A stretch of DNA of 64,000 nt from Dasyornis broadbenti (Eukaryota; Chordata; Aves; Passeriformes; Dasyornithidae). The DNA is taken from contig VZRN01004719.1 of assembly GCA_013397935.1 (NCBI GenBank), forward strand, positions 617,980 through 681,979, in the 5' to 3' direction. The translations under genes were made by a program, and so were the position numbers. The notes beneath the pieces were generated by a model. The model was not told the DNA's origin. It saw nothing but the letters and a program-made list of their open reading frames with translations, and did no database searches. Shown here in pieces: positions 38,744 to 50,011 of this stretch; positions within the stretch are counted from its first letter, which is position 1, and every line of letters begins with the position of its first letter.

Positions 38744-39499
38744 CTATGAAAGCGACAGTGGCCTCCCACCCCAAAGCCAGCAGAAAAACAGTGAAAAAAA
38801 AAAATCTGATGACAAAGGTGCTGTAAATCATAGTACTCAGCTGTTTGGTCTGATAGGGATCAACCTAGTGCTTTAAGGGAAGTGTTGTGCTACTCTAGGC
38901 ATTGAAGATTAAACATATCGCATGCTCTTCCAGATCTGCTGCTAAGCTGTATGTAGGGCCTGCAACAAGCTGGGTAATTATTGGGATCTCATCTGTCCTG
39001 GTTATAAAACAGATCTTTGTGAGTGCTCAGGTTATGTTCTTTTAGAAATGAGTGTAAAGCCATTGCAACCTTTCTTTGAAGAACGTTGCGCTGTTTCAAA
39101 ACCCAGCTACTCCTGGAATGGTACTGCAGGCATGAATGGATGTGTATCCAAGCAGCTGGGGAATCAAAGACCAGCATTTGCTTTAGGAATGAAACTCAGA
39201 CCTGGGCCAAAATACTGCTTGCACTGAATGCTGCTATTCTGTGGAGCACACACAATCCTCTTGTAATAGTAACAGATTTATAAGTCAAAACTTGAGCATT
39301 CAAGACTGCAACCAGCTGATTCTCCTTAACTATATAATAAATATTTTGTTACAAAGGTGGGAGCTGAGAGAAAAATGCCAATTACTTTATCTGCATGATC
39401 AGATCTTGCCTCGCTGGGAAGTTCTGCAGTGGTCCTACAGGACCAAGTGGAGTTCTGAGGATACCAAAGGGATGGATGGCAAAGGAGATAGTGAACAGG

Positions 39500-39580
39500 G
39501 AACAAAAACAAAAACAAACAAAAAAAAACCAAACAAAAACCCCACAAACAAAAAACAGCAACAAAAAAAAACCCCACCTT
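39500..39580. repeat. A-rich (CAAAA-type) low-complexity tract
   Basis: Imperfect caaaa and accaaac units with long A runs, immediately upstream of the old CR1-like remnant. It is the complement in style of the TTTGG tract at 14.3 kb. Confidence 0.8.
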
Positions 39581-39595
39581 TTTTCACACTCTTGT

Positions 39596-39900
39596 CTCAT
39601 ATCTGTAAACTGTGGAACCCATTGCTACAGGAAACTGTGAAGGCCAAAACAGATTCAGAAGGTTATTAGAAAACTTCATGGAAGAATGGTCATCAAAGTT
39701 CACTAGAAGCAAGGATGCAGACTTCTGGCTCATGAAGTCCTCCACGAGAGTAAAGGTGTACTAGAGAAAGCATCACTGGAGGTGATGGTTATTATGCTCT
39801 TTCCCAAAGAACTGACAGTAGTGGTAGTTGTGACACTGGTGTGGATGGGCACACAGGATGCTTCAGCAGAACCATATTCAGTAACAGAATGTTTGATTTG
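39596..39900 (+). mobile_element. Old, degraded CR1-like LINE 3' region
   Basis: The order of blocks resembles the 3' part of ancient archosaur CR1 elements: 'tgtggaacccattgctacag', then 'aaacagattcagaaggttat', then 'aaacttcatggaagaatgg', then 'gggcacaggatgcttc' near the end. The copy is heavily diverged, so limits are approximate and no reverse-transcriptase frame survives. It is older than the CR1 ends at 50.0 and 54.2 kb. Confidence 0.55.
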
Positions 39901-42900
39901 CTGTTGGGAAGGGTCAGCCTACAACAAGAATATTGACGTTCTCTTGCCAAATGGAAGAAAAATCAGTTTTTCAAAAAAAAATCAGTTCAAATAAAACATT
40001 CCAAGACTTTCCATTTGATGCAAAATAAAATATTTCCTGACACGCAACAAAAATGTTAACATGTTTTGGAGTATTAAAAGGAAGCAAATTTTCCAGAAAT
40101 TATGATAAAAAATGTGTTGAGAGTCTTCGTGGGAGTGCTGGACCATGCAGTTTTGGGGGGGGCAGGGAGCATCCTTCTAGCCAAACCCAGCAGGCATCAC
40201 CCAGCACACTTCACATGTACTTGCCTCCTGGTTTTCCCCTGTTCCCACCCACCACAGGGTTTTCCTTGCAGCCTCAGGTGTCTCACGGGCAGTGAGGGAA
40301 AGCCCGCTCGCAGCACACTTCCCCTTTCATCTCTGCTAGCGGTCTGCCACTGCAGGATCAGCTGTGCTGCTACGCATTCCCCCACCTGGGCCTTTCATGT
40401 GCACCCTGGTCCCTCTCTGCAGGTTTTTTCCACTGCATTATTGGGAATTTTTTGCATTTTTGACACTGCAGTGGGTAAAGGGGAAACAAGCAAGTGAAAC
40501 AGTGAAATAAAGAGAGCTGTGTCTGAGCCATGCTGTCCACAGACCACTGTGGAGAAGAGAGATGAGTGTTGAGTGTCCTCTTGGTGGTTTTGGCCCCGTT
40601 TGATTGTGACATCCAGTGGCAATGGGTGCACTTGGGTTGAGGTTCAGTTATCTCCCGAGTCCATAGTGACATTGTCTAGGGAAGTGTTGTTGAACAGCTG
40701 ACAGATGTTGTTACATGAGGACACTAGGCTTACTCATCAAGGTAGCAGAAGTGCACCTCTGTTAAGAAAGTAATATAAAATAAAAACAAGCAATAAACTG
40801 TTGTGAGTCAGTAACAAAATACAAGTGATCTCTGCTGGGGACAGATTGATTTGGCTGCTGAGAGATGGAGAGAGTGTGACCGAAGGAACCTTGTGGTGTC
40901 ATGGCCTGAACCAAGGCAGGTGGGCTCCAAGCTGAAAGGAAAACTCGTGTCATATCTGGAGTAAGCCCTGTGTCCTAGAGCACTCAAGTGACAAAGGATC
41001 AACTGAGGGTACCTGGAGTGACTGGAACCGGCAGCCTCATGAGTGCCTCAGCTGGTTTTGGAGATGGATCTTTGGTTCATGTCATCAAGTTGCTTCCAAA
41101 ATACCTTTGCTGCTTGCTTTAATAGGGGAAAGCAGGGGCTGGCAGGCTGAGGCTGTTGCTTTTGGAAGTTTTACTGAAAGAATCAAGCAGGAGTAACTCA
41201 GCATGTGCTACAGCATTAGTCGGAGATTTGAGATGCCTTGGTGCTAATCCTGACTGAGATGGGAGGGTCCTTCACGTTTCCACCTCCCTCTCCCCATGAA
41301 ATATCAGTGATAATTATTTTACAAAGGACTGTGGAGATTCATTATTTAATGTTTTTAAGAACTAACTAACTGTACAAAGAGTGAGGATAGCCCTGACTAG
41401 TATCTTAATTTTATTTGATGTAACAGAAGCTTTGAGGGAAAGTTAGCAAAATTGTGACACTGCCTGGCCCATAGGAGGGTTTGTTTTCTTTGTATCATAA
41501 AACACCAAAGTACTGCTGCGTGGTTTTGTTGCAGACCTGAGAGTGCTTTGAGAAGTTTATCACAGAAACTATCTTTACAAAAGCATCATGGAAGAATCAT
41601 CCCACAGAAGTGTGCTGTTTGCATTCAAGGCAGAGACTTAGTCCCTAAAGCTCCCTGGGGTCTGGCCACACATAAATGGGGCAGCACTTCTGTCTGGGTT
41701 TGGATGCATGGAGAGCAGTGTTTGCCTCAGTGCAGGACTTGCTGCTTGAATTTGTTTTTGCTGTTTGGTAATATTAAAGATGAACTCCACGGCACTCTCA
41801 AGAGAAAGACCTGCTTTGTCTTTTCACAGCTCATTTCCATGCTTCTTAGTTTGCTGCTGTAAATAGATAGTTACAAAAGCAACTGATATTTCCTTTCTGA
41901 AGTATGGTGTGTGTATCCATTGGTAGAATTGGTTTTGGTGGCCAGGACCTGTGACACAAATCCTGACTGATTCATATGCTGCAATTACTAAGTAGGCAAT
42001 AGGTCTGCAGGAAAAAAAAAAAAGAAAAAACAAACCATAAAAACCAACACCAAATGAACCCAACTAATTGCTTCAGGAACTTGGTTTTAGACAGGCTTGG
42101 TCTTTTCCAGTAAACACATGAAGTTATCAGGATCACTGTGAAGAGCAGCCCACAAGGAAAGGAAAATGCAGGCTTTTCCGAGGTGCTTCCGTGACGTGGG
42201 CACGTGTTTCCCATTCCTGGCAATGTTAGGGAAACTCAGAAGCAGTGATAGCCCTACTGATGGCACTTTGTCTATCTCTGTGTAAATCAGGTGGTGGCAG
42301 TTGCTGTAGGGAGGTGGAATGGAAATAAAGGGGATGTTGTGTAGTCCACTGTTGATGACCTTTGCCAGGTTCAGTCATTTCCTGTCCATCTGCCAAAAAT
42401 CACATGGACATAATTGGAGTGTGGGAAACTGTATTGCTTGATGATCTTCAGGGGAGGGGGAAAAGAAAGACAGACTTGTGAATAAAGAAAACAACACTTT
42501 ATCAGTGGAGATGCAGTGTGACTGGCTGATGCTGAGATAGCAGACCTTGTTTATCCTCTCCTCTGACTCTTGCCAAGATAGCTTTTTTAACTTGTTTGTC
42601 CCTCTCATCTGTTCATGTGTATAGAAGTAAAGAGTGCGTGTCCACGTGTTGTGGTCACCACGAAAGGAGGATATATATTTAAACATGTTACCAGCTCCAG
42701 GGAATGGGCAAGCATGCAGCAGTTTCCTCTCTTCTTTTTTCTTCCCCCCAGTATCAACCCACAGTGGAAACAATCAACATGTGAAGCTGTATTCTATCTA
42801 GGCATTGCAGCTGCACATACCCAGGTTCAGTGACTGGCAGCTTTCTGCCACCAGGACCTACCATGGCTAACATACTTTCCAAACAGCTCTTTTTATGGAA

Positions 42901-43274
42901 GGAGTAGATTATTCTAGGATCACCTGTGGTCCTCCTGGCTTTACATTTCTGAGGCAGTTCTAGAGCAAATGAAATGTTTTGTAACCGATTTGAAATGTTA
43001 AGGATGTTTGATGCAATCAAAGATCCAGGATGCTGCTGTTCTTGTGATGCCTGGTTTTACATGGTATTTAGCATGTTAATAACCTTGGTTAATCCTGCTG
43101 GTTTTGCATTGTGATCAGCCTGTACAAGCTACCTGGTGATGTCACACTTACTGTCCAGAGCTGGACTGAAGCTTTCAAGGAACGAGTGCAAGTTTGGGGG
43201 GTTGTGGACTGAGGAGACCTGCCTGCAGCAGTGGGATGCTAATCAATTCCTCTTCTTGTCTTCTTTCTTCGCAG

Positions 43275-43324
43275 TAAATGAAATTATAAGGAATGACCTT
43301 TCCAGTACCAATGTCCACTCATAG
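43275..43324 (+). CDS. NFATC1: NFATc1 last coding exon (C-terminal end)
   Basis: The exon begins after gcag (43271-43274), preceded by a pyrimidine-rich tract. The first two bases, ta, complete the valine codon split with the exon ending at 13802. The peptide then reads VNEIIRNDLSSTNVHS and stops at TAG (43322-43324). The NEIIRNDLSST motif is the conserved end of long NFATc1. Read from its first base instead (phase 0, as the internal donor at 13496 would deliver it), the exon opens with TAA, giving the shorter isoform B end. Both phases therefore give a sensible terminus. Because this is the last exon, neither stop should trigger nonsense-mediated decay. Confidence 0.95.
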
Positions 43325-44143
43325 CTTTCAGTGTGGGCCTGGTATGAAATACACACTTTTGACTTGGCTGGCGCATCACCTCGACTCGGGAGATGCCGAA
43401 TGAACTGAAGATGTTGCCTGGTACCACTCTGATCTTCCACCTTAATGAATGTCAGGAACTGAAGATTTACCTCTTGCTTACAAAGAAGTAGCTCCTCAAC
43501 TTCAACTGATGAAACAGCTTTTTTAAAGAAATCATCTCAAAAGAGAGAAGAGGGAGTATGCTCCAAGACGGCGCATTTAATGGGACAAAACTAGGAAACT
43601 CAGCAAAATCTGAGCACTTCTTCCCAATGCTGGTCCTTTTGGCATGGCACTGCTGGAATACAGCCCTGGAAGTGCCTTATTTTACCAGGTTGTGGCATCA
43701 GGGCATTTTTAATAAGCTTTGAATTTGCTACCATTTAAAGTGTTGCTAGGTGCAGAAACTCTAGAGCTTGAATTCTGGAGAGTGATATTGGAGAAAAGCA
43801 TAGGACTCTGCAGCAGAGTAGGGAGAGCAATCCCGACTCCAGTAAGACAAGTTTATGAATTCCAGAATTTCCTCAGCTTTGCCTCTGCTGTAATGTACAG
43901 CCTATTGCCTTATTCTCAGTGCATTTCAAAAGCCTCATGATTCATCATCATCTCAGCTTTCTTTTGCGTATTGTCTTTATTACGTGCTGATGAATCGTAG
44001 GGTTGGTAGTAGTAGCATGGTAAGATTTTGATTTTAATCCAGCTTCTGTCATAGCACAAGTGAGTTGAATAGCACAAAATAAAAAAGGTTGATGGACAAA
44101 AAATTGAAATCTATCTTTTACATGATAGATGAATGTGTATGCA

Positions 44144-44151
44144 TGTACATA
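44144..44151 (+). promoter_or_regulatory. NFATC1: Pumilio-type motif TGTACATA in the 3' UTR
   Basis: Matches the UGUANAUA consensus bound by PUM1/PUM2. It lies in a stretch rich in TA and GTA steps, which raises the chance of a random match. Confidence 0.4.
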
Positions 44152-44422
44152 CATACTAGTATATATGCATATATTTATATATGACAAATAATATAGATGA
44201 TTGCCTAGTAAGGGCACTGAATTTAGCAATAATTTCAATTTCTGAGAATGCATTTCAAATCCACAGCAAATATTTCAGCTACTTCTTTTGAGGGTTTGTT
44301 GCACCTAAAGCAGGTATGCATTTTCTTTCCTCACGCAGTTAAGCAAGCACTTTAGATAGGCAAGAAGGATGCATACAAGATTCATGTTATTTACCAAATG
44401 TCAGAATATGAGTTGTAGTAAC

Positions 44423-44430
44423 TGTAAATA
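44423..44430 (+). promoter_or_regulatory. NFATC1: Pumilio-type motif TGTAAATA in the 3' UTR
   Basis: An exact match to the preferred UGUAAAUA form of the Pumilio element, about 1.1 kb after the stop codon. Binding is inferred. Confidence 0.45.
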
Positions 44431-44706
44431 CCATTATGGAAGAGTGTAAAATATTTGTTCAGTTATAATATTATTATTATTCCGCAGAAGCCTTATAACT
44501 CTCTGCTAGGTGTATGGAAAAGGATGTTACCAAAAACCCACCTTGGTTTCACATGTGGCGCTGTATAGTGTGTTTTCAGATTAGCTAATGTTCCTGGAGC
44601 TACAGGTAGGCATGTAGTGTAGCCTTCAACATCGTATTTTTTACAATCAACCGCTTATTATATAACTAGCAACGACCTATTACTTCACATAACCAAAAAA
44701 AATATA

Positions 44707-44740
44707 AATAAATAAAATAAAAACAAAACAAAAATAAAAT
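44707..44740 (+). terminator. NFATC1: Cluster of AATAAA polyadenylation signals
   Basis: Overlapping aataaa hexamers begin at 44707 and 44711 in an A-rich run, with further aataaa-like words to about 44739. The sequence after it is not strongly GT-rich, so it is a weaker candidate for cleavage than the site at 45808. Confidence 0.35.
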
Positions 44741-45024
44741 AGCATGACATTAAATTAAAAATGTTTAACATTAATATTGTGCCTTAGGAATCTGTGCCCC
44801 CTCCTGGAAACACACCTGAACTACACCCCCGAGCTGGGGTGGCTTCTTAACCCCGATGCAATGAAGACTGAACAGGTTTCACAAACAGGTGAAATCCAAC
44901 TAAGCATTTTAAAACATTATTCTGTATAATTATGTCTTACTTTCTTTAGGAAAAAAAAAATTGAAAGCCATATTTGTCACATTTGCACATTACTGTGAAG
45001 ACATGAGAATATAATATGGCTCTA

Positions 45025-45032
45025 TGTACATA
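45025..45032 (+). promoter_or_regulatory. NFATC1: Pumilio-type motif TGTACATA in the 3' UTR
   Basis: The third UGUANAUA match in the 3' UTR, within 'ctatgtacataatatg'. Confidence 0.4.
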
Positions 45033-45206
45033 ATATGCTGTTACTGGTCCTTATAATAGTCTGTTATTCCTCACCTGCTTAATCCCAATTATTTACCCTG
45101 TATTTAGCATTGTAGACATTGCATGAAACGTTTCTTATAGACTGCCATATGAAAAGTTAAAAAGCTTGACAGATGTCAGCTTGACTTGTAGCTAGAAAAT
45201 AGACCT

Positions 45207-45212
45207 AATAAA
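45207..45212 (+). terminator. NFATC1: AATAAA polyadenylation signal (candidate)
   Basis: A canonical hexamer in 'gacctaataaagcaaaatg', followed within 20 bases by 'ttttgctgg'. A plausible proximal cleavage site of the last exon. Confidence 0.45.
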
Positions 45213-45517
45213 GCAAAATGTTTTGCTGGAAGCTAGTCTTAGAGTGGTTCATTTTATATTATCTTGAAAAATCTTCTTTTCTCATATAAAATAGCATTTT
45301 TTACATTATATACATATATTTCTCCATCTCTTCTATATGAAACTGCTTGCATCCTGCTGCATCCTTCTAATATATCTATCTTTGTATAGAAGCAAAGTCT
45401 CTTGTCAACAGACTCTTCTTCATTTCCCCACTGCTTTTAAAGACATTGCTCCCAAGAAGAGGAAATGATATATGATATAATGCTCAGATTTTATTCTCTC
45501 ATTATTTCAGATATGTC

Positions 45518-45523
45518 AATAAA
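45518..45523 (+). terminator. NFATC1: AATAAA polyadenylation signal (candidate)
   Basis: A canonical hexamer in 'gtcaataaactctg'. The downstream sequence is not clearly GT-rich, so it is a weaker candidate. Confidence 0.35.
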
Positions 45524-45807
45524 CTCTGCATGGAGGAATCTCTGATTATGCCAAAGCATTTTTTTATTCATATACTAAATACCTTGGGTGAGGCTTTAAC
45601 CATGCAGGACAATACACACACACAAGAGGCACATTTCAGCAGTAATTTTAGCAAAGTTTTCAAATGTATGGTTTGGCTATGTTGCAGCTCCTTCATTCTG
45701 ATTTTTATTTTTCTCTTTAAGCTATTTTGAAAGAAAAACATCCCAACTTGTTACTTTTAAGCCTGGATAATGGAAGATTATGCCTTCTGTTGTATATGTA
45801 TTCATAA

Positions 45808-45813
45808 AATAAA
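45808..45813 (+). terminator. NFATC1: AATAAA polyadenylation signal, likely distal end of NFATC1
   Basis: The hexamer in 'cataaaataaaaatg' is followed 20-90 bases later by T- and GT-rich sequence ('cctgtatg', 'ttgtttctgt', 'gttgttgctgtc'), the usual downstream element. It is the best-supported 3' end of the gene in this window. Confidence 0.55.
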
Positions 45814-48800
45814 AATGAAAGCAGAAATATTTCCTGTATGAGACTGCTATCTTGTTTCTGTACATGTGCTACAGTTGTTGCTGTCAGTTTAGGAAAATGG
45901 TTTTCATCAACCTTTTTGAAAACAAAGCACAACCAAAAAGCCACAAAACTCTGAACGTGGAGCATGGGTACGTTCAGAAATAGATACGTTCAAAAATACC
46001 TTTGCCAGGGATGATTCCGACTATTAAAAAGAGCATTCTGGATGAATTTTAAGTGGTGAAACAAGCTACCTTATTAATCATGCAGCAAAGTACTTGGCAT
46101 CCGTATGCATTGATCGGACAACGGCTTCGTATGTTCCCCCTGGAACTGTTTCTGAAAGGTGGGAGTTGCTAAGGGTAGACTTTGGATCTGTGGCCTTCAG
46201 TGCAGTGGATGCAAGAGACATTTGTGTTGGGCTGGAGGCTTTGGTAGCCCTGCGAGGGGAGGGCTGTCCATGGGCTGGCAGGAGGGGATGGCTGGCCACC
46301 AGCTGCCTGTGATGTGTTGATGGATCTGATCTCTAGGATGTGTCCTGCTCCCTGAACCCCCTCACTGCTCTGCCCCAGAGGAGAAGGGGCAACAGGAGGG
46401 TGTCAGCTTAGTCAGAGCTGGGCTGAACACAGCTCTGGGCTTGTATCGCCTCATCAGGCGGTGCTTCTGTATGTACCAACTTCTGACACCCGATGGGCCA
46501 AATCATAAAGAAATGCTGAGAAAACCTGAGCTGCTCGAATTTTTCAGGACCAAAGGTAAGATGAAAAGTATGTAAGCATGCCTACCACAGCAGTCTGAGT
46601 TTACATAAGCACTGAAAAACCATTCAGAATTCCTCAAGAAGGAGACACAAATATGCATTGAAGTCTTTGTTGAAAGAAGACCTTGCTCTGACTTGGATTT
46701 CTCTTCGTGGGAGTATGAGGTGTCACTCCTTGCACAGTCCATCACACCTGGCTTCCCTGGGGCTGCTACCCAACCCCTGGCCATTTAAAGAAAGGCAGAT
46801 GCTCCAAGCCCATCAAAACCCAGATATGGCCCAGCTCTTTAAAGGTTAGTCAAAGGGCTCTTTCTCTGCTTCCCAGTCTGGAGGGTGGAAAGAGTGATAT
46901 TTATGCCTCATGGACAGCATGAGCTGTATTGTTGGTGAGGTTCCTGGAAAAAGGAAAATACTGAAAACTCAGTCACAAATTCTCCTGGAGACCATGGCAT
47001 TTTGCATCAAAGCAAAAGGCCACAAACTGAATTCACCCAAGCAACATACTTCAGCCATTGTGTTACCTGGCCTCCTGTGAGCTTCCTTTCCCTCTCATTT
47101 CTACACATCCTTCACTAAAAGTACAGCAGACCCAAGCACAGCTACATTAACCACATCTTGACCAGACTTCTCCAGGCAAAAATAGCCTTCAGCAAACTCC
47201 TAACTGACTACATTCATTCATAAGCAAAGCAGAAGGTGAATCCCACACATCCATCTGGTACTGTTTGACTAAATAACCTTGCTGGAGTCATGCCTTTTTA
47301 GATTTTTCCTTTCCAGCTGAAAATGGCAAATTTCGAGTAGTTAAGTTTCTTGCACAGAGTTGTACTGCCTTGAAGCTAAGCTTTCCTTCACCATGTGTAT
47401 AATTTTATTGCATTCATCACTGTAAATCTATTGAATTCATCTCAGTAAAAATAAAACAAAATCCCTCTCATCAAGTATATTACAGAGCAGTGTTAAGGTT
47501 AATGGCATAAAATCTCCTTGGTTTCTGTAACTCTTTTTCAAATATAGAGTCTAATATTATGCCATAAGCAGTAATTGGATGGTTCATCAAACTAAATTGA
47601 GTCTTCTCTACTCCACCTTTGCACACACTTGCCCAATATGGAGGTCAAGCTTTGCCTGTTTTAGTTTGCCCACACAATTTCCTCTTTCTCAACAAGTTAA
47701 TATTTTTCTTCTTTGCGCTTCTTTCCAAAAAAATTAAAATGTTTTGGTTCTCTTCAGGTAGCCAAATAATTTGTTCTGAGCAGATCAGTTACAGATTCTC
47801 ATTTTGTTGGCTTTAATTACAGGTTGTCCTTGATTCCAAAACTAGCTTTTTTTTGGCCAGAGAGACTGTCTTTTTGTACTGTGCAAACTTGTACAGCTTT
47901 AACAATTCAAATAGTTGTGTTTTCAGGATTTCAGACAACTGGTAGTGTACCTGGAACTTGCCATCACCCATGGGCATGTTGGCATTTGTCATATAAAACT
48001 GAAAAACTGCTGACTGTAGTGCTTCCTTAGCTACTTTCAGGGACAGATAACCCACAAGCCACTCTTTGCAGATGTGGCAAATTCATTTTCAGTCATTTTA
48101 GGAAATCCCTTTTTTTTTCAGCTTGGGGAAAGAGTTTCCAAAGATGTCGTCAGCATCAGTTTCCAACACCTCTTCTGAATTAGTTTCACACTCACAGCTC
48201 CTGTACCCATCCTGTTTCCCGTGCTGCTGGATGGAGAGGTTTTGGTCAAGAGTAACAAAGCAAACACTGGCAGTGGGTACTGGTGGCAGAGCTGCAAAAC
48301 CTCCAGGAATACACATAGTGTGGGGTCCCAAAACTTGGTGTGATAGTGTTCCCATCCTGCCAGGGGACATTCCAATAACACCAGCATCGTGGTACTAAGG
48401 GGGAGGGGAGACCTTTGGGCCTCGCCAGAAAATACTTCAGTGCATGTCAGGAATCTGGGAGTTTTCTGGTCTGGTTTGTTTTGGTTTTTAATAGGAAAAA
48501 TCACATTTCCTCCAACATTAAATCATTTGCTCTACTTACTTTTTTGGGGTCGTTTGTTCTTTAATTTTCTACTTAGAAAATACAAGTCACGTACTATTTT
48601 GGATCAGGTTGATCCAGACGGCACTTTCTTTCCCGCTCACTCCCCTCCAAATCTCTGGGATGGGCTGCTTTCCCAGGCAACGGCTCCCCCTCCGCCCAAG
48701 CAGAGCCGCATAGGCGTCACATGTACACTGCCTCTGCCCAATTTCTTGAACAGTTTCTTTGCAGGAAACTCCTCATGGATCGTTCCTGCCTCCTGGACCC

Positions 48801-48865
48801 CTTCCAGAGCTTCTGCCTGGGCCGAGCTGATCCAGCTCTCGTCCTCATGGCAATCTCTTATTTTC

Positions 48866-48867
<2 letters not shown>

Positions 48868-48897
<30 letters not shown>
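48868..48897. repeat. 30-base T run (poly-A on the minus strand)
   Basis: An uninterrupted run of T, the longest homopolymer in the window. On the minus strand it is a poly-A tract 20 bases after an AATAAA word. Confidence 0.9.
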
Positions 48898-48900
<3 letters not shown>

Positions 48901-49487
48901 ACAAGTTTCTTGTACATTTTATTTCACAAAACAGGTCAGCCCTAGTCAGATGACAATGCTAAATTGAGCACACACCTTTTGGTGTATATAATGAGTTACT
49001 CCTGTGCTTTTCCTTCACTCTATGCATGGAGAGCCGCTCCTCTGGCGCTGAACACCGTGTGCCCTGCCGGCACACCACGATGGCTCCGGCAGCAAGCTCC
49101 TTGAGAAGGCAGCGGGAGCCACAGTCTTTCCCACCCAGCGCCATCAGCCAGGGGGGGCAGACCCACCACAGCACAGCCCATGGGGCCCTGGCTGCGCTGC
49201 CCCAGCGGGGCTGAGTGTGGGCTGAGAACAGCCCCACTTCAGCACACCTGTGGAAACAAAGCCTCTGCCAGTGCGCCCCTGTGACGTGCCCCAGGGACAC
49301 CGTGCTGGTCAGAGCAATTAAAGGGAGTTTATGGTGGCTTCTCCACCCAGTAGTGGCGGGGGGAAGATGGGAGAAGGGGCTCCAGGGCCAAGGCTGAGCA
49401 GCAGAGGTGATGCGTGGGAGGGAGGGAGAACAAACTCTGCCTGACTTGCAGGATGAGTCTGCAGAGGTGGGCGTATGAAAACTCATC
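48868..49487 (-). pseudogene. Candidate processed retrocopy with poly-A tail (minus strand)
   Basis: Read on the minus strand, the segment ends like an mRNA: AATAAA (complement of 48918-48923), 20 more bases, then a 30-base A tract. An open frame of 175 codons runs from an ATG at 49486 to a TAG at 48959-48961, about 60 bases before the A tract, leaving a short 3' UTR. The product (Ser, Pro, Ala, Trp and Cys scattered; G/C-rich) matches no family I recognise. The word tattttct lies just outside the A tract (48859-48866) and again at the far end (49488-49495), so an 8-base target-site duplication is possible. Against this, the frame lies in G/C-rich DNA where stops are rare, 8-base repeats occur by chance, and processed pseudogenes are uncommon in birds. 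Confidence 0.3.
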
Positions 49488-50011
49488 TATTTTCTTTAAC
49501 TTTCCAATTGAGCAGTGTGGTCAGGGCAGAGGAGGTGTGGAGAGGGGAACCCCAGCATGCTTTCCCTGTCCCTCTGTGTCTTCAGGAGCAAAATACTTTA
49601 ATCAGCAAAGTGCCCCAAGGAGAAGGAGGCACTGGGTATTTTCAGGGGTGCTCTGGTGCAGCCCCTCACATGACTGGTGACCCCAGCCATGCAAAGGACA
49701 GCTAAGCATCTACATGAAAACTCAGATCAGCGTAGGAGTTTCTGGTTTGGTTTTCCCTGCAGTGCACATTGCCACTGACGCTTCAGAAAGCCAGTTTCAA
49801 GAGTGGCAATTGAGATAAGAAAACTCTCGCTCACAAATTAGAAAGTCAGTCGTTTCAGGGTCTAATCTGTATAAAGCAAGAAGTGTGTGGAGGGATGAGA
49901 CAGCAGCTGGGGGCTGCTCCCCTCGAGCACTACATGCCCACTGAAGCACAGAGGTGAAGTACCTGGCTCATCCCAGGGCTGCCTCAGTGCAGGTGATTGC
50001 TTGAACCTCCC

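Larger units (their letters stand above)
13803..43274 (+). other. NFATC1: NFATC1 last intron (29.5 kb)
   Basis: The intron is bounded by gtaagt (13803) and ..ttcttcgcag (AG 43273-43274). It contains no second recognised gene. Contents by region: TTTGG-type low complexity at 14.3 kb; unique DNA to 18 kb; a GGCA microsatellite at 18.22 kb; a small CpG cluster at 21.85-21.99 kb; an A-rich frameshifted protein-like stretch at about 24.8-26.5 kb; G/C-rich DNA at 29.5-30.05 kb followed by an ATT microsatellite; a long unexplained open frame at 38.1-38.7 kb; and an old CR1 remnant at 39.6-39.9 kb with an A-rich tract in front. Other stretches show nothing I can name. Confidence 0.9.
43325..45830 (+). 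other. NFATC1: NFATC1 3' untranslated region (isoforms B/C)
   Basis: This A/T-rich stretch of about 2.5 kb follows the stop codon and has no intron signals needed to explain it. The end is set provisionally at about 20 bases after the AATAAA at 45808, where a T/GT-rich stretch follows. Earlier signals at 44707-44716, 45207 and 45518 could give shorter messages. Three TGTANATA Pumilio-type motifs lie inside. The 5' border is certain and the 3' border is inferred. Confidence 0.7.

Noticed and set aside
42009..42060. A tract that could be a poly-A tail
   Set aside because: The A run is interrupted (aaagaaaaaacaaacc) and no AATAAA lies 10-30 bases before it on the proper side, so it is simple low complexity.
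48389..48967. 192-codon open frame on the + strand
   Set aside because: It needs a non-ATG start and runs through the 30-base T tract, which creates an artificial Phe run. It lies partly antisense to the better-explained retrocopy candidate.
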